This document shows, piece after piece, positions 17,582 to 27,697 of a stretch of 64,000 nt of DNA. Each line of letters opens with the position of its first letter. Positions within the stretch are counted from its first letter, which is position 1. Source of the stretch: Lactobacillus amylovorus DSM 20531 (GTDB lineage: Bacteria > Bacillota > Bacilli > Lactobacillales > Lactobacillaceae); the NCBI RefSeq assembly GCF_002706375.1, contig NZ_CP017706.1, forward strand, positions 868,001-932,000, given 5' to 3'. Under the pieces are notes generated by a model. It ran no database searches. It had not been told where the DNA came from and saw only the letters and a program-made list of their open reading frames with translations. The position numbers were made by a program, and so were the translations under genes.

Positions 17582-18491
17582 ATTGCTTATTCAGTTCAAG
17601 CAAAAGCGAATACAAGGCACCATATAAGTTAGAATCGTTGCCATGCTTTGCGGCAACAATTTTTGGTGGGATCATCTGCTTGCCAATCATTGGGTTGATT
17701 TCCAGGATTTTAGCTAATTGATTATTGATTTCTTCAATCAAGATTGGCTGGTTGCTGATGCCGCCACCAATCACAAACTTCGAGGCATTTATCACAGTTT
17801 GAATATTAATAATCATAATCGCAACGTTGCGGCAGTAACGTTTAAAAATTGCCAATGCACGTAAATCACCATTATTGATCGCTTCAAAGGCAGTAAGTCC
17901 ATCATCTAAATCTTTATTTCCAAGAGCTAGATTTACCTTTTTAACCATATTAACGGCAGAACAATTATCACCAGTATATGCAGCCTTGTTCTTTGTGCCG
18001 ATACCAGAATTAGTAATCATCCAGCTAAGCTCACCGGCTTGGAAAGTCCAGCCATGCAAAAGATGATTATTAACAACGACACCGCCGCCAACGCCGGTGC
18101 CTAGAGTAATTGCAACACCAGTATCTACTCCACGCAATTCGCCAAGCCATTGCTCTGATAAAGCTGCTGCTTTGCCATCATTCTCCACACTGATTGGCAC
18201 ATTATATTTCTCCTCTAATGCGTCCTGAAGATTCAAACCATCAAGGAACTTTAACGCACCACCGAAATAAATGATCTTATTTTCAGTATCGATCTTACCT
18301 GGTGCACAGATTGCGATACCTTCAAATTGATCCTGATATGAATCGATCACCTCATACATGTTTTCCATAAATGCAGTAAGATTTTTTGCATCTGTTTTAA
18401 CGCGGTCTTTTTCTAGAATATGTCCTTTTTCGTCGATTAAGGCATACTTCAGATTCGTTCCGCCAATGTCAATTGAGAGATATTTTTTCAT
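17580..18491 (-). CDS. ROK-family sugar kinase (probable beta-glucoside/glucose kinase)
   Basis: A cytoplasmic kinase of 303 residues. The N-terminal ATP-binding motif SIDIGGTNLKYALIDEKG and the later VAITLGTGVGGGVVVNNHLLHG are ROK signatures. The catalytic Asp is in SVENDGKAAALSEQW. The zinc-binding CxCGxxGCxE motif of many ROK glucokinases is missing; the same place reads WMITNSGIGTKNKAA, as in the BglK-like beta-glucoside kinases and other zinc-free ROK proteins. It lies in the cellobiose-type locus, downstream of the EIIC gene but behind a hairpin, so it may be only partly co-expressed. It probably phosphorylates the glucose released by the phospho-glucosidase, or a glucoside itself. Confidence 0.88.
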   Translation of the reverse strand: MKKYLSIDIGGTNLKYALIDEKGHILEKDRVKTDAKNLTAFMENMYEVIDSYQDQFEGIAICAPGKIDTENKIIYFGGALKFLDGLNLQDALEEKYNVPISVENDGKAAALSEQWLGELRGVDTGVAITLGTGVGGGVVVNNHLLHGWTFQAGELSWMITNSGIGTKNKAAYTGDNCSAVNMVKKVNLALGNKDLDDGLTAFEAINNGDLRALAIFKRYCRNVAIMIINIQTVINASKFVIGGGISNQPILIEEINNQLAKILEINPMIGKQMIPPKIVAAKHGNDSNLYGALYSLLLELNKQ

Positions 18492-18505
18492 TATTTTCCC
18501 CTATT

Positions 18506-18557
18506 AAAAATGAGCTTCTATCTACAAATTAAATGATAGAGATAAAAGCTCATTTTT
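18506..18557 (-). terminator. Hairpin between the EIIC and ROK genes
   Basis: On the minus strand AATGAGCTTTTATC and GATAGAAGCTCATT pair, followed by TTTAAT. It may lower ROK expression relative to the permease. Confidence 0.7.
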
Positions 18558-18568
18558 TCTACTTTAAA

Positions 18569-19906
18569 TTATTTTTCTTCTTTAGCTTTGGCAGCTTGTT
18601 CTTGTTTGTAAAGCATGTTGTCATAGCTACGTGCAAATGGCAAATATACAAAGAATGAAATGATTAAGATAATAGCCTGCCAAATAGCAACTTTCCAACC
18701 ACCGATTAAGAAACCAGAAATTACAGGTGGAGTAGTCCATGGAACCTGGACCCCGTTAAGGTATGGCAAGATACCTGCTTTGATTAACAAGTAAGTTGAA
18801 CCAGCTGAAAGTGGTGACATGATAAAGAATGGAAGTGCAAGCATTGGGTTCATAACAATAGGAACACCGAATAATACAGGTTCATTAATGTTAAAAATAC
18901 CAGGAACCAATGCCAACTTACCAATACTTCTCATTTGAGCTGATCTAGCCATGAAACACATGAAGACAACCAAACCGATAGTCATACCTGCACCAGTTAC
19001 AGTTGAGAATTGGTCAAACAAACCTTGAATAACGATGTGACCACCGTGTGCAGCGTCTACGTAACCGTATTTCTTAAAGATAGCTGCGTTTTGTAAAGCG
19101 TTGGCACTCAAAATTGGACCAGCAATACCACCAACCAAAGTTGAACCGTGAACACCAAAGAACCAGAAGAATGGTACTAGCAAAGTCAAAACTAAGATAC
19201 CACCAAATGAGTCGGTTATACCTTGAAGTGGTGTTTGAATAGTTGCGTAAATCCATTGAGTTAAAGTAGTATGAGCTACCTTTTCAAAGAAGATATATAC
19301 AAGAAGCCATAATGCAGTCAATACAGCTGCTGGGATCAAAGCAATAAATGAGTTAGCAACTGCAGGTGGAACTTGTTCAGGCAACTTAATAGTAATCTTA
19401 CGCTTAACAAACCAACTATAAATCCAACCAGTAACTAAACCAACAATGATCGCAGCGATCATCCCTTGACCCCCAAGCCAAGTACGATCAATAAATCCTG
19501 TTAAAAGAGTTGGAGCCTGTTGAGCAGAAACAACGGTTTTAGTTCCGTTCATAACTGGAGTAGTAGAATTCATCAAAATTAGGAATCCTACGAAAGCAGT
19601 CATACCAGCAGGGAGTCCTTCAACCCCTTCATTCTTAGCCCATTGATAAGCAATACCAACAACGGCAAATACAGATACAATACCAAATGAAGCATTGTAA
19701 GCTTGATTCCAAAATGGAGTCAAACCTGTTTGATTCATCCAATTAGCAACTGCTGGAATTGGGAATGAAGCAAGCAGTAAGAATAAAGAACCGATCATAA
19801 TGAATGGTAATGACAAAAGCATACCGTCCTTTAAGGCAATAATAGCTTTTGTATTAACAAACTTCATAATTGGCGGCAATATTTTATTGTTAATAAAATT
19901 CTTCAT
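18569..19906 (-). CDS. celB: PTS cellobiose/beta-glucoside-type permease, EIIC component
   Basis: An inner-membrane sugar permease of 445 residues of the lactose/cellobiose (Lac) PTS family. It has about ten hydrophobic segments, the N-terminal LKDGMLLSLPFIMIGSLFLL, and the substrate-loop motif GIFNINEPVLFGVPIV. It starts after a strong GGAGGAATTTTTTT. No EIIA or EIIB gene is present in the window, so phosphorylation must come from components encoded elsewhere. It is transcribed away from rpiR; a cre box lies inside its promoter. Confidence 0.92.
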   Translation of the reverse strand: MKNFINNKILPPIMKFVNTKAIIALKDGMLLSLPFIMIGSLFLLLASFPIPAVANWMNQTGLTPFWNQAYNASFGIVSVFAVVGIAYQWAKNEGVEGLPAGMTAFVGFLILMNSTTPVMNGTKTVVSAQQAPTLLTGFIDRTWLGGQGMIAAIIVGLVTGWIYSWFVKRKITIKLPEQVPPAVANSFIALIPAAVLTALWLLVYIFFEKVAHTTLTQWIYATIQTPLQGITDSFGGILVLTLLVPFFWFFGVHGSTLVGGIAGPILSANALQNAAIFKKYGYVDAAHGGHIVIQGLFDQFSTVTGAGMTIGLVVFMCFMARSAQMRSIGKLALVPGIFNINEPVLFGVPIVMNPMLALPFFIMSPLSAGSTYLLIKAGILPYLNGVQVPWTTPPVISGFLIGGWKVAIWQAIILIISFFVYLPFARSYDNMLYKQEQAAKAKEEK

Positions 19907-19957
19907 AAAAAAATTCCTCCAACTTTTTTATTAACGTGTTTTCATTTGACATCTTTA

Positions 19958-19986
19958 ATTCTATGAAAGCGTTTGCTATTAGACAA
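19958..19986 (-). promoter_or_regulatory. celB promoter with catabolite-responsive element
   Basis: On the minus strand TTGTCT (19986-19981), a 17-nt spacer and TAGAAT (19963-19958) form a good sigma-A promoter. ATGAAAGCGTTTGCT (19963-19977, plus strand) fits the degenerate cre consensus WTGNAANCGNWNNCW and fills the spacer, so CcpA would block the promoter directly. Confidence 0.75.
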
Positions 19987-20038
19987 GACTTTGGGAGGAG
20001 ATAGGTATCATACTGTTTTTAAGCTCAATATTTCGTGA

Positions 20039-20057
20039 TTGGAACACAGTGTTCCAA
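20039..20057. promoter_or_regulatory. 19-bp palindrome, probable RpiR operator 1
   Basis: TTGGAACACAGTGTTCCAA is a perfect palindrome. It overlaps the -35 region of the likely rpiR promoter (TACAAT at 20063-20068) and lies in the divergent celB-rpiR space. A related palindrome is at 20830-20846. Confidence 0.7.
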
Positions 20058-20101
20058 TATAGTACAATTAGTTTAAAGTTTTCACATTAAGGAATAAGAT
20101 T

Positions 20102-20824
20102 ATGGAATTTTTTGGATTTAAAGATTTATCAAAACTATCTACCGTTGATATGACTATCTATCGTTATATCGAACAAAACAATGATAAGGTAATTTACATG
20201 CGCGTCAGAGACATTGCCCAAGGAGCGCACGTCTCTAGTTCTTCTGTTATGCGCTTTATTCATAAGATAGGTTTTAACAGCTTCCCTGAATTCAAAGCTT
20301 ATTTAAAAAACAATCACCAAAGCCTGCACAACGTGAAAGTACATTACGTTACCGAAGATAACTTCCCTAGCGATACTTTGAGCAAGCTGAACATCGTTGC
20401 AGATAAAATCTATCAAGCAGACAACATTATTACTATCGGAATGGGTGATTCAGCCTTTTTAGCAGAATATGCCGCAAGAAAGATGGCAGCTCTAGGATTA
20501 AACACCTCTCCTGTCACGGATCCGTTCTATCCGCTCGTTTCCAAATTGGAAAATACTACCAATAACGTCATTATTTGCTTTTCTGTATCAGGCAATACCA
20601 CTGAAATGGTGGAAATGATCAATCGATTTGTCAACAATGACGATATCCTTCTAATCAGCATCACCGGCGATGAAACTAGCGCTATCGCAAAAATGAGCCG
20701 TTATTCCCTTACCTACCATGAACAAATGGTTAGAAAAGAAGCTTACGACTTTTCTTCACAAGTACCTGTAATGTATTTGGTTGAAGGAATCGTCAATATT
20801 TTAATTGAAAAAGAAAAACAATAA
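20102..20824 (+). CDS. RpiR-family (MurR/RpiR) transcriptional regulator
   Basis: The product has 240 residues. Residues 1-75 form the RpiR helix-turn-helix (MRVRDIAQGAHVSSSSVMRFIHKIGF). Residues about 100-230 form a SIS sugar-phosphate-binding domain (ITIGMGDSAFLAEYAARKM, IICFSVSGNTTEMVEMI). AAGGAATAAGATT precedes the ATG. It probably senses a sugar phosphate made by the celB-linked PTS or by BglA. Its gene is divergent from celB and precedes bglA. Two similar palindromes, before rpiR and before bglA, are the likely binding sites. Confidence 0.9.
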   Translation: MEFFGFKDLSKLSTVDMTIYRYIEQNNDKVIYMRVRDIAQGAHVSSSSVMRFIHKIGFNSFPEFKAYLKNNHQSLHNVKVHYVTEDNFPSDTLSKLNIVADKIYQADNIITIGMGDSAFLAEYAARKMAALGLNTSPVTDPFYPLVSKLENTTNNVIICFSVSGNTTEMVEMINRFVNNDDILLISITGDETSAIAKMSRYSLTYHEQMVRKEAYDFSSQVPVMYLVEGIVNILIEKEKQ

Positions 20825-20829
20825 ATAGA

Positions 20830-20846
20830 TGAAACACTCTGTTTCA
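20830..20846. promoter_or_regulatory. Palindrome, probable RpiR operator 2
   Basis: TGAAACACTCTGTTTCA has perfect seven-base arms. Aligned with TGGAACACAGTGTTCCA of operator 1, 13 of 17 positions agree, giving TGRAACAnnnTGTTYCA. It sits six bp after the rpiR stop and about 75 bp upstream of the bglA -10. Confidence 0.6.
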
Positions 20847-20890
20847 CTTTAGGTACAACCAGCCATTTTATCGAACCATTCCTAAAAGCC

Positions 20891-22391
<1,501 letters not shown>

Positions 22392-22397
22392 AATATT

Positions 22398-23579
22398 CGT
22401 AAATTGCAATAATAAATTGAACATTTATACTGCTTGATAGATATGATCTAATTCTTTCTCAAAGATTTCATCTGGAGTATGATATGCCAAGATCTTTCTT
22501 GGTAGTGAATTGCACCAGGTTTCAATATTAATAATATCTTGAAGAGAATAGTTATTGATGTAATCACCTTTGGGAATAAATCTGCGAATAAGGCCATTGT
22601 GTCTTTCAACAGTGCCTTTATCACAAGAAGTATATGGATGAGCATAGTAAACCAGGGTTTTTGAAACTGTCTCCAGATTGGATAAATCCGCAAACTCTGA
22701 TCCATTATCAGTTGTAATTGTCTTAAAGATGTCATTCCAGTGTTCACTATACTGTTTGCGCAGAGCCTGAAAAGCAGTCATCACACTGGCGGCTGTCTTA
22801 TCAGGAATACGCAAGATTAAAAATTCACGGCTCATTCGTTCAGACAAAGTTAGCAGTACTTGATCATCCTTAGTTTTATGTCCTAAGACTAAATCGCATT
22901 CCCAGTGGCCAAATTCTTTACGATCATTGATCTCCTTGGGACGTTCTTAAATACTTCGGCCAAGCTTTTTCTTATTTTTACGAATGCGATGTATTTTAGT
23001 ATTGCGCTTTAACTTTTCTGGCAAATCAGAATTTCTCATACCCATTAAGCATTGATCTACATAGTTGTACAAGGTTCTAGTGCAAACTACCTGATCACGA
23101 GAAAATTCTCCTAAAGCTAAGCAGCGATTGGCACATACATCAAGAGACCAGCCATCTTCGCAGAAATGCTTATTAACGTATTTGATAAAGTCAGATTTCT
23201 TTAAGAAATCTGATTTACGACCGCAATTCTTACGATGTATTTGGTAAGCTTTATCACCTTGTTGTGCCTTATAGCGTTTTTGCTTACCATGATAAAGCAA
23301 AACAGTACCACGTTTAACCTCATAACTGATAGTAGAAGGAGAGCAATCAAGCTCACGAGCAATAGCCCTAAGAGAGAAACCGTCTTTAATACGGGTTTGA
23401 ATAACAACCCGTTGCTCAAATGATAAATGCTTTCCCTTTTGGTGCTTAGGCATGATAGAATGTAAAGAGTCCATTTGTGACCTCCAATAGATGTTTTTGT
23501 GATTATTAACATTCTATCAAACAGGTCCAAATGGACTTTTTATTTTTCTAAAGTGTTCAATTTGATTTTACAATCGGCG
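22398..23579 (-). mobile_element. IS30-family insertion sequence, copy 1
   Basis: The element is 1182 bp, the same length as copy 2 at 42561-43742 and nearly identical to it. The ends are imperfect inverted repeats sharing AAATTGAACA and ATTG. The 13-bp TTTATAAAATATT flanks it on both sides (22385-22397 and 23580-23592), so the duplication marks a real insertion. The transposase is disrupted. Confidence 0.95.
22425..23474 (-). pseudogene. IS30-family transposase, nonsense mutation
   Basis: Compared with the intact 349-residue copy at 42588-43637, this one stops after residue 175 (KKLGRSI): the GAA codon of copy 2 is TAA here, at 22949-22947. The rest of the frame is open again (catalytic part from about 22847 to 22425). 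The N-terminal helix-turn-helix (FEQRVVIQTRIKDGFSLRAIARELDCSPSTIS) is intact; the DDE core is in the separated part. The element could still be moved in trans by copy 2. Confidence 0.93.
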
Positions 23580-23635
23580 TTTATAAAATATTTACTTTTC
23601 ATTACATTTATTTCAAAAACTCTCTCAAACATATG

Positions 23636-23668
23636 AAAAAACGGCTAGTCAACTAAACTAGTCGTTTT
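23636..23668 (-). terminator. prs terminator
   Basis: AACGACTAGT and ACTAGCCGTT pair on the minus strand and are followed by TTTTTC, 20 bp after the prs stop. Confidence 0.8.
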
Positions 23669-23687
23669 CTTTATCTTCAAATAATTT

Positions 23688-24662
23688 TTATTCGTTCTTG
23701 TCAGCTTCGTATCTGTTATCGAACAATGGGCTAAGTGCCTTGTGTCCTTGGATGCACTTAATAGCATCACCCATAAGTGGGCCAACAGATACTAAAAGCA
23801 TCTTGTCCAACTTCTTTTCAGCTGGTTGGTTGATTGAGTCAGTAAGAACTAAGTTCTTAATTGGTGAATCATTCAATCTCTTGATGGCTGGGCCTGAAAG
23901 AACGGCGTGAGTTGCACTAGCGTAAACTTCAGTAGCACCTGCATCGATCAATGCTTGAGCTGCTAAAGTAATAGTACCAGCAGTATCGATCATATCGTCG
24001 ATAATGATTGCACGCTTGCCCTTAACATCACCGATAATGTTCATAACTTCGGCAACGTTAGCCTTAGGACGACGCTTATCAACGATAGCGATAGGACAAC
24101 CTAAGAATTCAGCAAGCTTTCTAGCACGGTTAACACCACCGTGGTCAGGTGAAACAACAACTGCGCCTTCTTCCAAGTGGTTACATAAGAAGTAATCAGC
24201 AAGAAGAGGAGCACCCATCAAGTTATCAACTGGAATATCGAAGAAGCCTTGGATTTGTGGTGCGTGCAAGTCAAGTGAAAGGATACGATCTGCACCTGCA
24301 GTTTGAAGCATATCAGCAACAAGCTTAGCAGTGATTGGTTCACGTGCACGAGTCTTACGGTCTTGACGAGCATAACCATAGTAAGGCATTACAATGTTAA
24401 TTGTACGAGCACTAGCACGACGTACAGCGTCGATCATGATCAAAAGTTCCATCAAGTTATCGTTTACTGGATCACTTGTTGATTGAACAAGGTAGATGTC
24501 TTTACCACGTACAGTTTCATCAATATTAATTTGAATTTCACCATCACTAAAACGTTCAACGCTTGACTTAGAAAGTGGAACGCCAACACGGTCCGCAATC
24601 TTTTGAGCCAATGGCACGTTTGAGTTGAGGGCAAAAATCATCATATCGTCTTTATAGGACAT
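23688..24662 (-). CDS. prs: Ribose-phosphate pyrophosphokinase
   Basis: Prs makes PRPP from ribose 5-phosphate and ATP, feeding purine, pyrimidine, His and Trp synthesis. It has 324 residues. Typical motifs are [15 protein letters not shown] at the N-terminus, [21 protein letters not shown] (ATP-binding flexible region), [15 protein letters not shown], and the ribose-5-phosphate loop [16 protein letters not shown] lies seven nt before the ATG. A likely promoter has TATAAT at 24742-24737 on the minus strand. In Bacillus prs directly follows glmU; here two SLAP-domain genes lie between them. Confidence 0.97.
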   Translation of the reverse strand: MSYKDDMMIFALNSNVPLAQKIADRVGVPLSKSSVERFSDGEIQINIDETVRGKDIYLVQSTSDPVNDNLMELLIMIDAVRRASARTINIVMPYYGYARQDRKTRAREPITAKLVADMLQTAGADRILSLDLHAPQIQGFFDIPVDNLMGAPLLADYFLCNHLEEGAVVVSPDHGGVNRARKLAEFLGCPIAIVDKRRPKANVAEVMNIIGDVKGKRAIIIDDMIDTAGTITLAAQALIDAGATEVYASATHAVLSGPAIKRLNDSPIKNLVLTDSINQPAEKKLDKMLLVSVGPLMGDAIKCIQGHKALSPLFDNRYEADKNE

Positions 24663-24846
24663 AATTTCCTCCGTAAAAATAATTAACCAGCTCTATTTTA
24701 GCAAAAGTTGTTCCAAAAAGAACCATGTACTCCTTAATTATAACAAGATTTTTGCTTCTACAGTAAAAAACAAGCAAAAGGACTAACTATTGAGCACTAA
24801 AAAAGTTAGAATATATGTGTACTTTCGAGTACAACGAAAATATCCT

Positions 24847-24889
24847 AAAAAATAAGACGTAACATCTATTGGATGTACGCCTTATTTTT
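24847..24889. terminator. Terminator of the SLAP gene, strong in both directions
   Basis: AAATAAGACGTAACATC and GATGTACGCCTTATTT pair with small interruptions. T-rich tracts are present on both strands (TTTTTTAGG on minus, TTTTTG on plus). On the plus strand it could also end a short RNA starting near 24820. Confidence 0.75.
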
Positions 24890-24902
24890 GTTTTCAGTAC
24901 TA

Positions 24903-26603
24903 TTAGTTGTTACTAGTAGTAGTACCTACTTGAGCATAGTCATTAATGTTCAAAGCTTGAGTGTAACCGTTAGTTACGATTGACAAAGTAGTGTTGTTGT
25001 TAGTAAATTGAACGCTGCTTTCTGGAACGTTGTTTACTGAAGCTACTAATTTAACAATTGCGGAAACTTCATCTGGAGTTAAGTTGCTTAAGTTAGCTAC
25101 AGTAACCTTCTTACCGTCAAGCTTAGCCTTTGCACTAGTGATGTTAGCGATAGCTTCGTTAACTTGTGCAACAGTTGCGCTAGCGTTGTTGTTTACAGCA
25201 GTAGCGTCAGTAATTGCCTTGTCGTATGCACTCTTAGCACTTGATGAAGCAAGCTTGTAAGCATCTGTGTTCTTAATAGCGTTTGCTTCGTTGATGCTTG
25301 GAGTAAGCTTAGCCTTGTCAGCTGCAGTAGCTACAGTAACTTCAGTTAAAGCTTGTTCTGGAGTGTTAACTGGGATTAAAGTCTTGCCGCTGTAGGTAAC
25401 ATCAGTAGCCTTTAAGTAGCCTCTGCCACTAGCTAACTTGTAGAACAATTCTGGAGTGCTGTTAGCTGAGATAGCAATGTATCTTAATTCTGAAACTTGT
25501 TGCTTTTGGCCAGCACCGAATGATCTAGTTGAGTCTGCTTGACCCTTGATGTCGTAAAGTGGAGCAACCTTAGTAGTAGTTACGATTGATGCATTTAAAT
25601 TAGTATAGTCTGATGAGTTGTCATCTACAGTTGCGCTGCCGTCTGGTTCGTTAACTGGATCAAGCTTGCTTGAAACCTTACCAACATTAGCAGCCTTTAC
25701 GAATTGATTGTCACCGATCTTGTAGTAAAGCTTAGTACCAATGTATCTTGCTTCAGTAGCCTTTACCTTCTTGCCCTTCTTAACGGTCTTCTTTTTAGTA
25801 TTACCGTTACCATCGTAGATGTAGGCATTCTTCTTCATGGTAATAGTTACGCTGCTAGTTGAGTCAACGTTGCTTGCCTTAACAAATGCAGTACCTGCAG
25901 CATTAAGTTGGTAGTAATCCTTACCATTGATAGTGTCAGTACCGTATGAGTTAACAGTAGTACCTTTAGTAAGCTTTGTCTTACCGTTGTACTTCTTGAT
26001 ACGCTTGCCGTTTTGGTCGTAAACGTATGCGTTGTGGATCAACTTAACCTTAATAGCATCCATGTCTGAAGCTTCTGAATCCTTCTTAGTTGAAGTGGTC
26101 TTCTTAGCGGTAGTCTTGCTTGATGATGAAGCATTTGCACCACCAACTACATTTGCGGCCTTAATGTAAGCATTGTTACCAAGGCTATAGTAAAGAACAC
26201 CATTGATCTTAGTAGTGCCGTTTGACTTTACAGTTACACCCTTTGCAATAGTAGTGTATTTTGCACTGCCCATGTACTTATCAAGACGCTTACCATTCTT
26301 GTCGTAAACATATGCGTTACGAGCTAAGGTAATATTGTTTGAAGATGCCTTTGAAGTAGTCTTTGATGAAGTTGACTTCTTAGCAGTAATCTTAGTTGCT
26401 GCCTTCTTTGATGAAGTACTCTTTGAGTTTGACTTACTATCAGTAGTCTTCTTGGTTGAAGTAGTAGTCTTCTTTGCAGTGGTCTTGCTTGATGACTTAG
26501 TAGTTGTTGCAGCTTGAACTGAGTTTTGGATGTTAGCTACAAGTGGACTAACACTCATCAATGCGGCTGCTGATACCATAATCAACTTATGATTTAATTT
26601 CAT
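24903..26603 (-). CDS. Secreted SLAP-domain surface protein, large
   Basis: The product has 566 residues. The signal peptide is LNHKLIMVSAAALMSVSPLVANIQ..., with likely cleavage after VQA-A near residue 31. A Thr/Ser/Lys-rich linker follows (about 32-95). Four SLAP-type modules follow, marked by NAYVYDKNGKR, NAYVYDQNGKR, NAYIYDGNGN and APLYDIKGQ and ending in xVKAxNV. Residues about 425-500 look like a helical FIVAR/GA-type bundle (KAKLTPSINEANAIKN...). The last 60 residues are unrecognised. SLAP modules bind the cell-wall polymer non-covalently in S-layer lactobacilli; it has no LPXTG. It resembles the gene upstream (26734-27543), so the pair probably arose by duplication. Function beyond surface attachment is unknown. 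Confidence 0.85.
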   Translation of the reverse strand: MKLNHKLIMVSAAALMSVSPLVANIQNSVQAATTTKSSSKTTAKKTTTSTKKTTDSKSNSKSTSSKKAATKITAKKSTSSKTTSKASSNNITLARNAYVYDKNGKRLDKYMGSAKYTTIAKGVTVKSNGTTKINGVLYYSLGNNAYIKAANVVGGANASSSSKTTAKKTTSTKKDSEASDMDAIKVKLIHNAYVYDQNGKRIKKYNGKTKLTKGTTVNSYGTDTINGKDYYQLNAAGTAFVKASNVDSTSSVTITMKKNAYIYDGNGNTKKKTVKKGKKVKATEARYIGTKLYYKIGDNQFVKAANVGKVSSKLDPVNEPDGSATVDDNSSDYTNLNASIVTTTKVAPLYDIKGQADSTRSFGAGQKQQVSELRYIAISANSTPELFYKLASGRGYLKATDVTYSGKTLIPVNTPEQALTEVTVATAADKAKLTPSINEANAIKNTDAYKLASSSAKSAYDKAITDATAVNNNASATVAQVNEAIANITSAKAKLDGKKVTVANLSNLTPDEVSAIVKLVASVNNVPESSVQFTNNNTTLSIVTNGYTQALNINDYAQVGTTTSNN

Positions 26604-26687
26604 CTATTATTTACCTCAAATCTAAACTAAAAATTAAATTCATTTATATATTGTAAATCCAAAACCGAATTTTGCCAATTTTAGTAC

Positions 26688-26726
26688 AAAAAAAGACATC
26701 TTTTCTTAACGAAAAGGTATCTTTTA
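26688..26726 (-). terminator. Terminator between the two SLAP genes
   Basis: AAAAGATACCTTTTC and GAAAAGATGTCTTTT pair on the minus strand, followed by TTTTG, just after the stop of the 26734-27543 gene. Confidence 0.8.
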
Positions 26727-26733
26727 TTGCAAA

Positions 26734-27543
26734 TTATTGCTTAACAGTTACATCTGAAGCTTTAACGTAGTAACGGTTTGGTTGTAAAGCGTAGTACTTA
26801 ACACCGTTGATAGTCTTAGTACCTAAGCCCTTAACAGTTACGCCCTTGCCAATGTACTTAGTATTTAAGTAATTGTTTACACGTTTACCATTCTTGTCGT
26901 AAACGTAAGCCTTGTTCTTCATAGTAATCTTTACAGGCTTAACGGCTGCCTTCTTGCTAGTAGTCTTCTTAGTTGAAGTTGACTTAGTAGTAGTCTTGGT
27001 AGTCTTAGTTGACTTCTTTGCAGTAGTCTTTGAGTTGCTGTTTGACTTAGTTGAAGTCTTAGTAGAGGGCTTCTCTGAAGAAGTGTTTGACTTAGTGGTC
27101 TTAGTTGACTTCTTAGTAGTCTTCTTTGAAGTGCTCTTCTTAGCAGTTGAAGTAGTAGTTGTTACCTTCTTGCCGTCTGACTTAAGAGTGTATGTAGTGT
27201 TGCCTGACTTGTAAGTTACTGTACCTTGAGTTGCTGAAGCTGGAATCCAGTACTTCAAATCAGTTTGGATACTGTAGTAAACTTGACCATTGATAGTCTT
27301 AACGTTCCAAATAGTGTACTTGCCACCCTTAGTAGCAGTCTTTGAAGTCTTCTTACCGTTTCTGTCAACGAACTTCATGGTCTTAGTCATTTCAACACGA
27401 CTATTCTTGCCGTAGGTGTTATTAACGCCCTTTGCATGTGCAACTGGTGCAGCTTGTACGCTGTTTGATGCCATACCTAAAACTGGACTAACGCCCATTA
27501 AAACTGCTGCTGATACCATCATTAACTTATGACTTAACTTCAT
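26734..27543 (-). CDS. Secreted SLAP-domain surface protein, small
   Basis: The product has 269 residues. The signal peptide MKLSHKLMMVSAAVLMGVSP is almost the same as that of the neighbouring SLAP gene. An N-terminal module (MKFVDRNGKKTSKTATKGGKYTIWNVKTI) looks SLAP-like. A long Lys/Ser/Thr repeat region (about 130-205) follows, then a clear C-terminal SLAP module (NKAYVYDKNGKRVNNYLNTKYIGKGV...YYVKASDV). The lysine-rich stretch would be strongly basic and could bind acidic wall polymers. It is probably co-located with the wall by SLAP binding. It sits between glmU and prs, where related genomes often have no gene. Confidence 0.85.
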   Translation of the reverse strand: MKLSHKLMMVSAAVLMGVSPVLGMASNSVQAAPVAHAKGVNNTYGKNSRVEMTKTMKFVDRNGKKTSKTATKGGKYTIWNVKTINGQVYYSIQTDLKYWIPASATQGTVTYKSGNTTYTLKSDGKKVTTTTSTAKKSTSKKTTKKSTKTTKSNTSSEKPSTKTSTKSNSNSKTTAKKSTKTTKTTTKSTSTKKTTSKKAAVKPVKITMKNKAYVYDKNGKRVNNYLNTKYIGKGVTVKGLGTKTINGVKYYALQPNRYYVKASDVTVKQ

Positions 27544-27648
27544 AAATATATACCTACCTCGTTAAAAATATTCTGTGTAAATATATTGTAGGGCTCTTAT
27601 ATAATTTTGCAAATAAATACTTTAGCCTTAATATTTTTTTATCAAAAG

Positions 27649-27673
27649 AACCCTAGTCCGTTTGAACTAGGGT
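27649..27673 (-). terminator. glmU terminator (weak)
   Basis: AACCCTAGTTC and GACTAGGGTT pair around AAACG, followed by CTTTTG on the minus strand. Confidence 0.65.
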
Positions 27674-27697
27674 TGCTGCTTTATTTTTTATTTAAAA

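Noticed and set aside
26330-27180. Repetitive GTAGTC/CTTAGT-rich stretches in the SLAP genes as a CRISPR or repeat array
   Set aside because: They encode Lys/Thr/Ser linkers with varying codons; there are no constant repeats or unique spacers.
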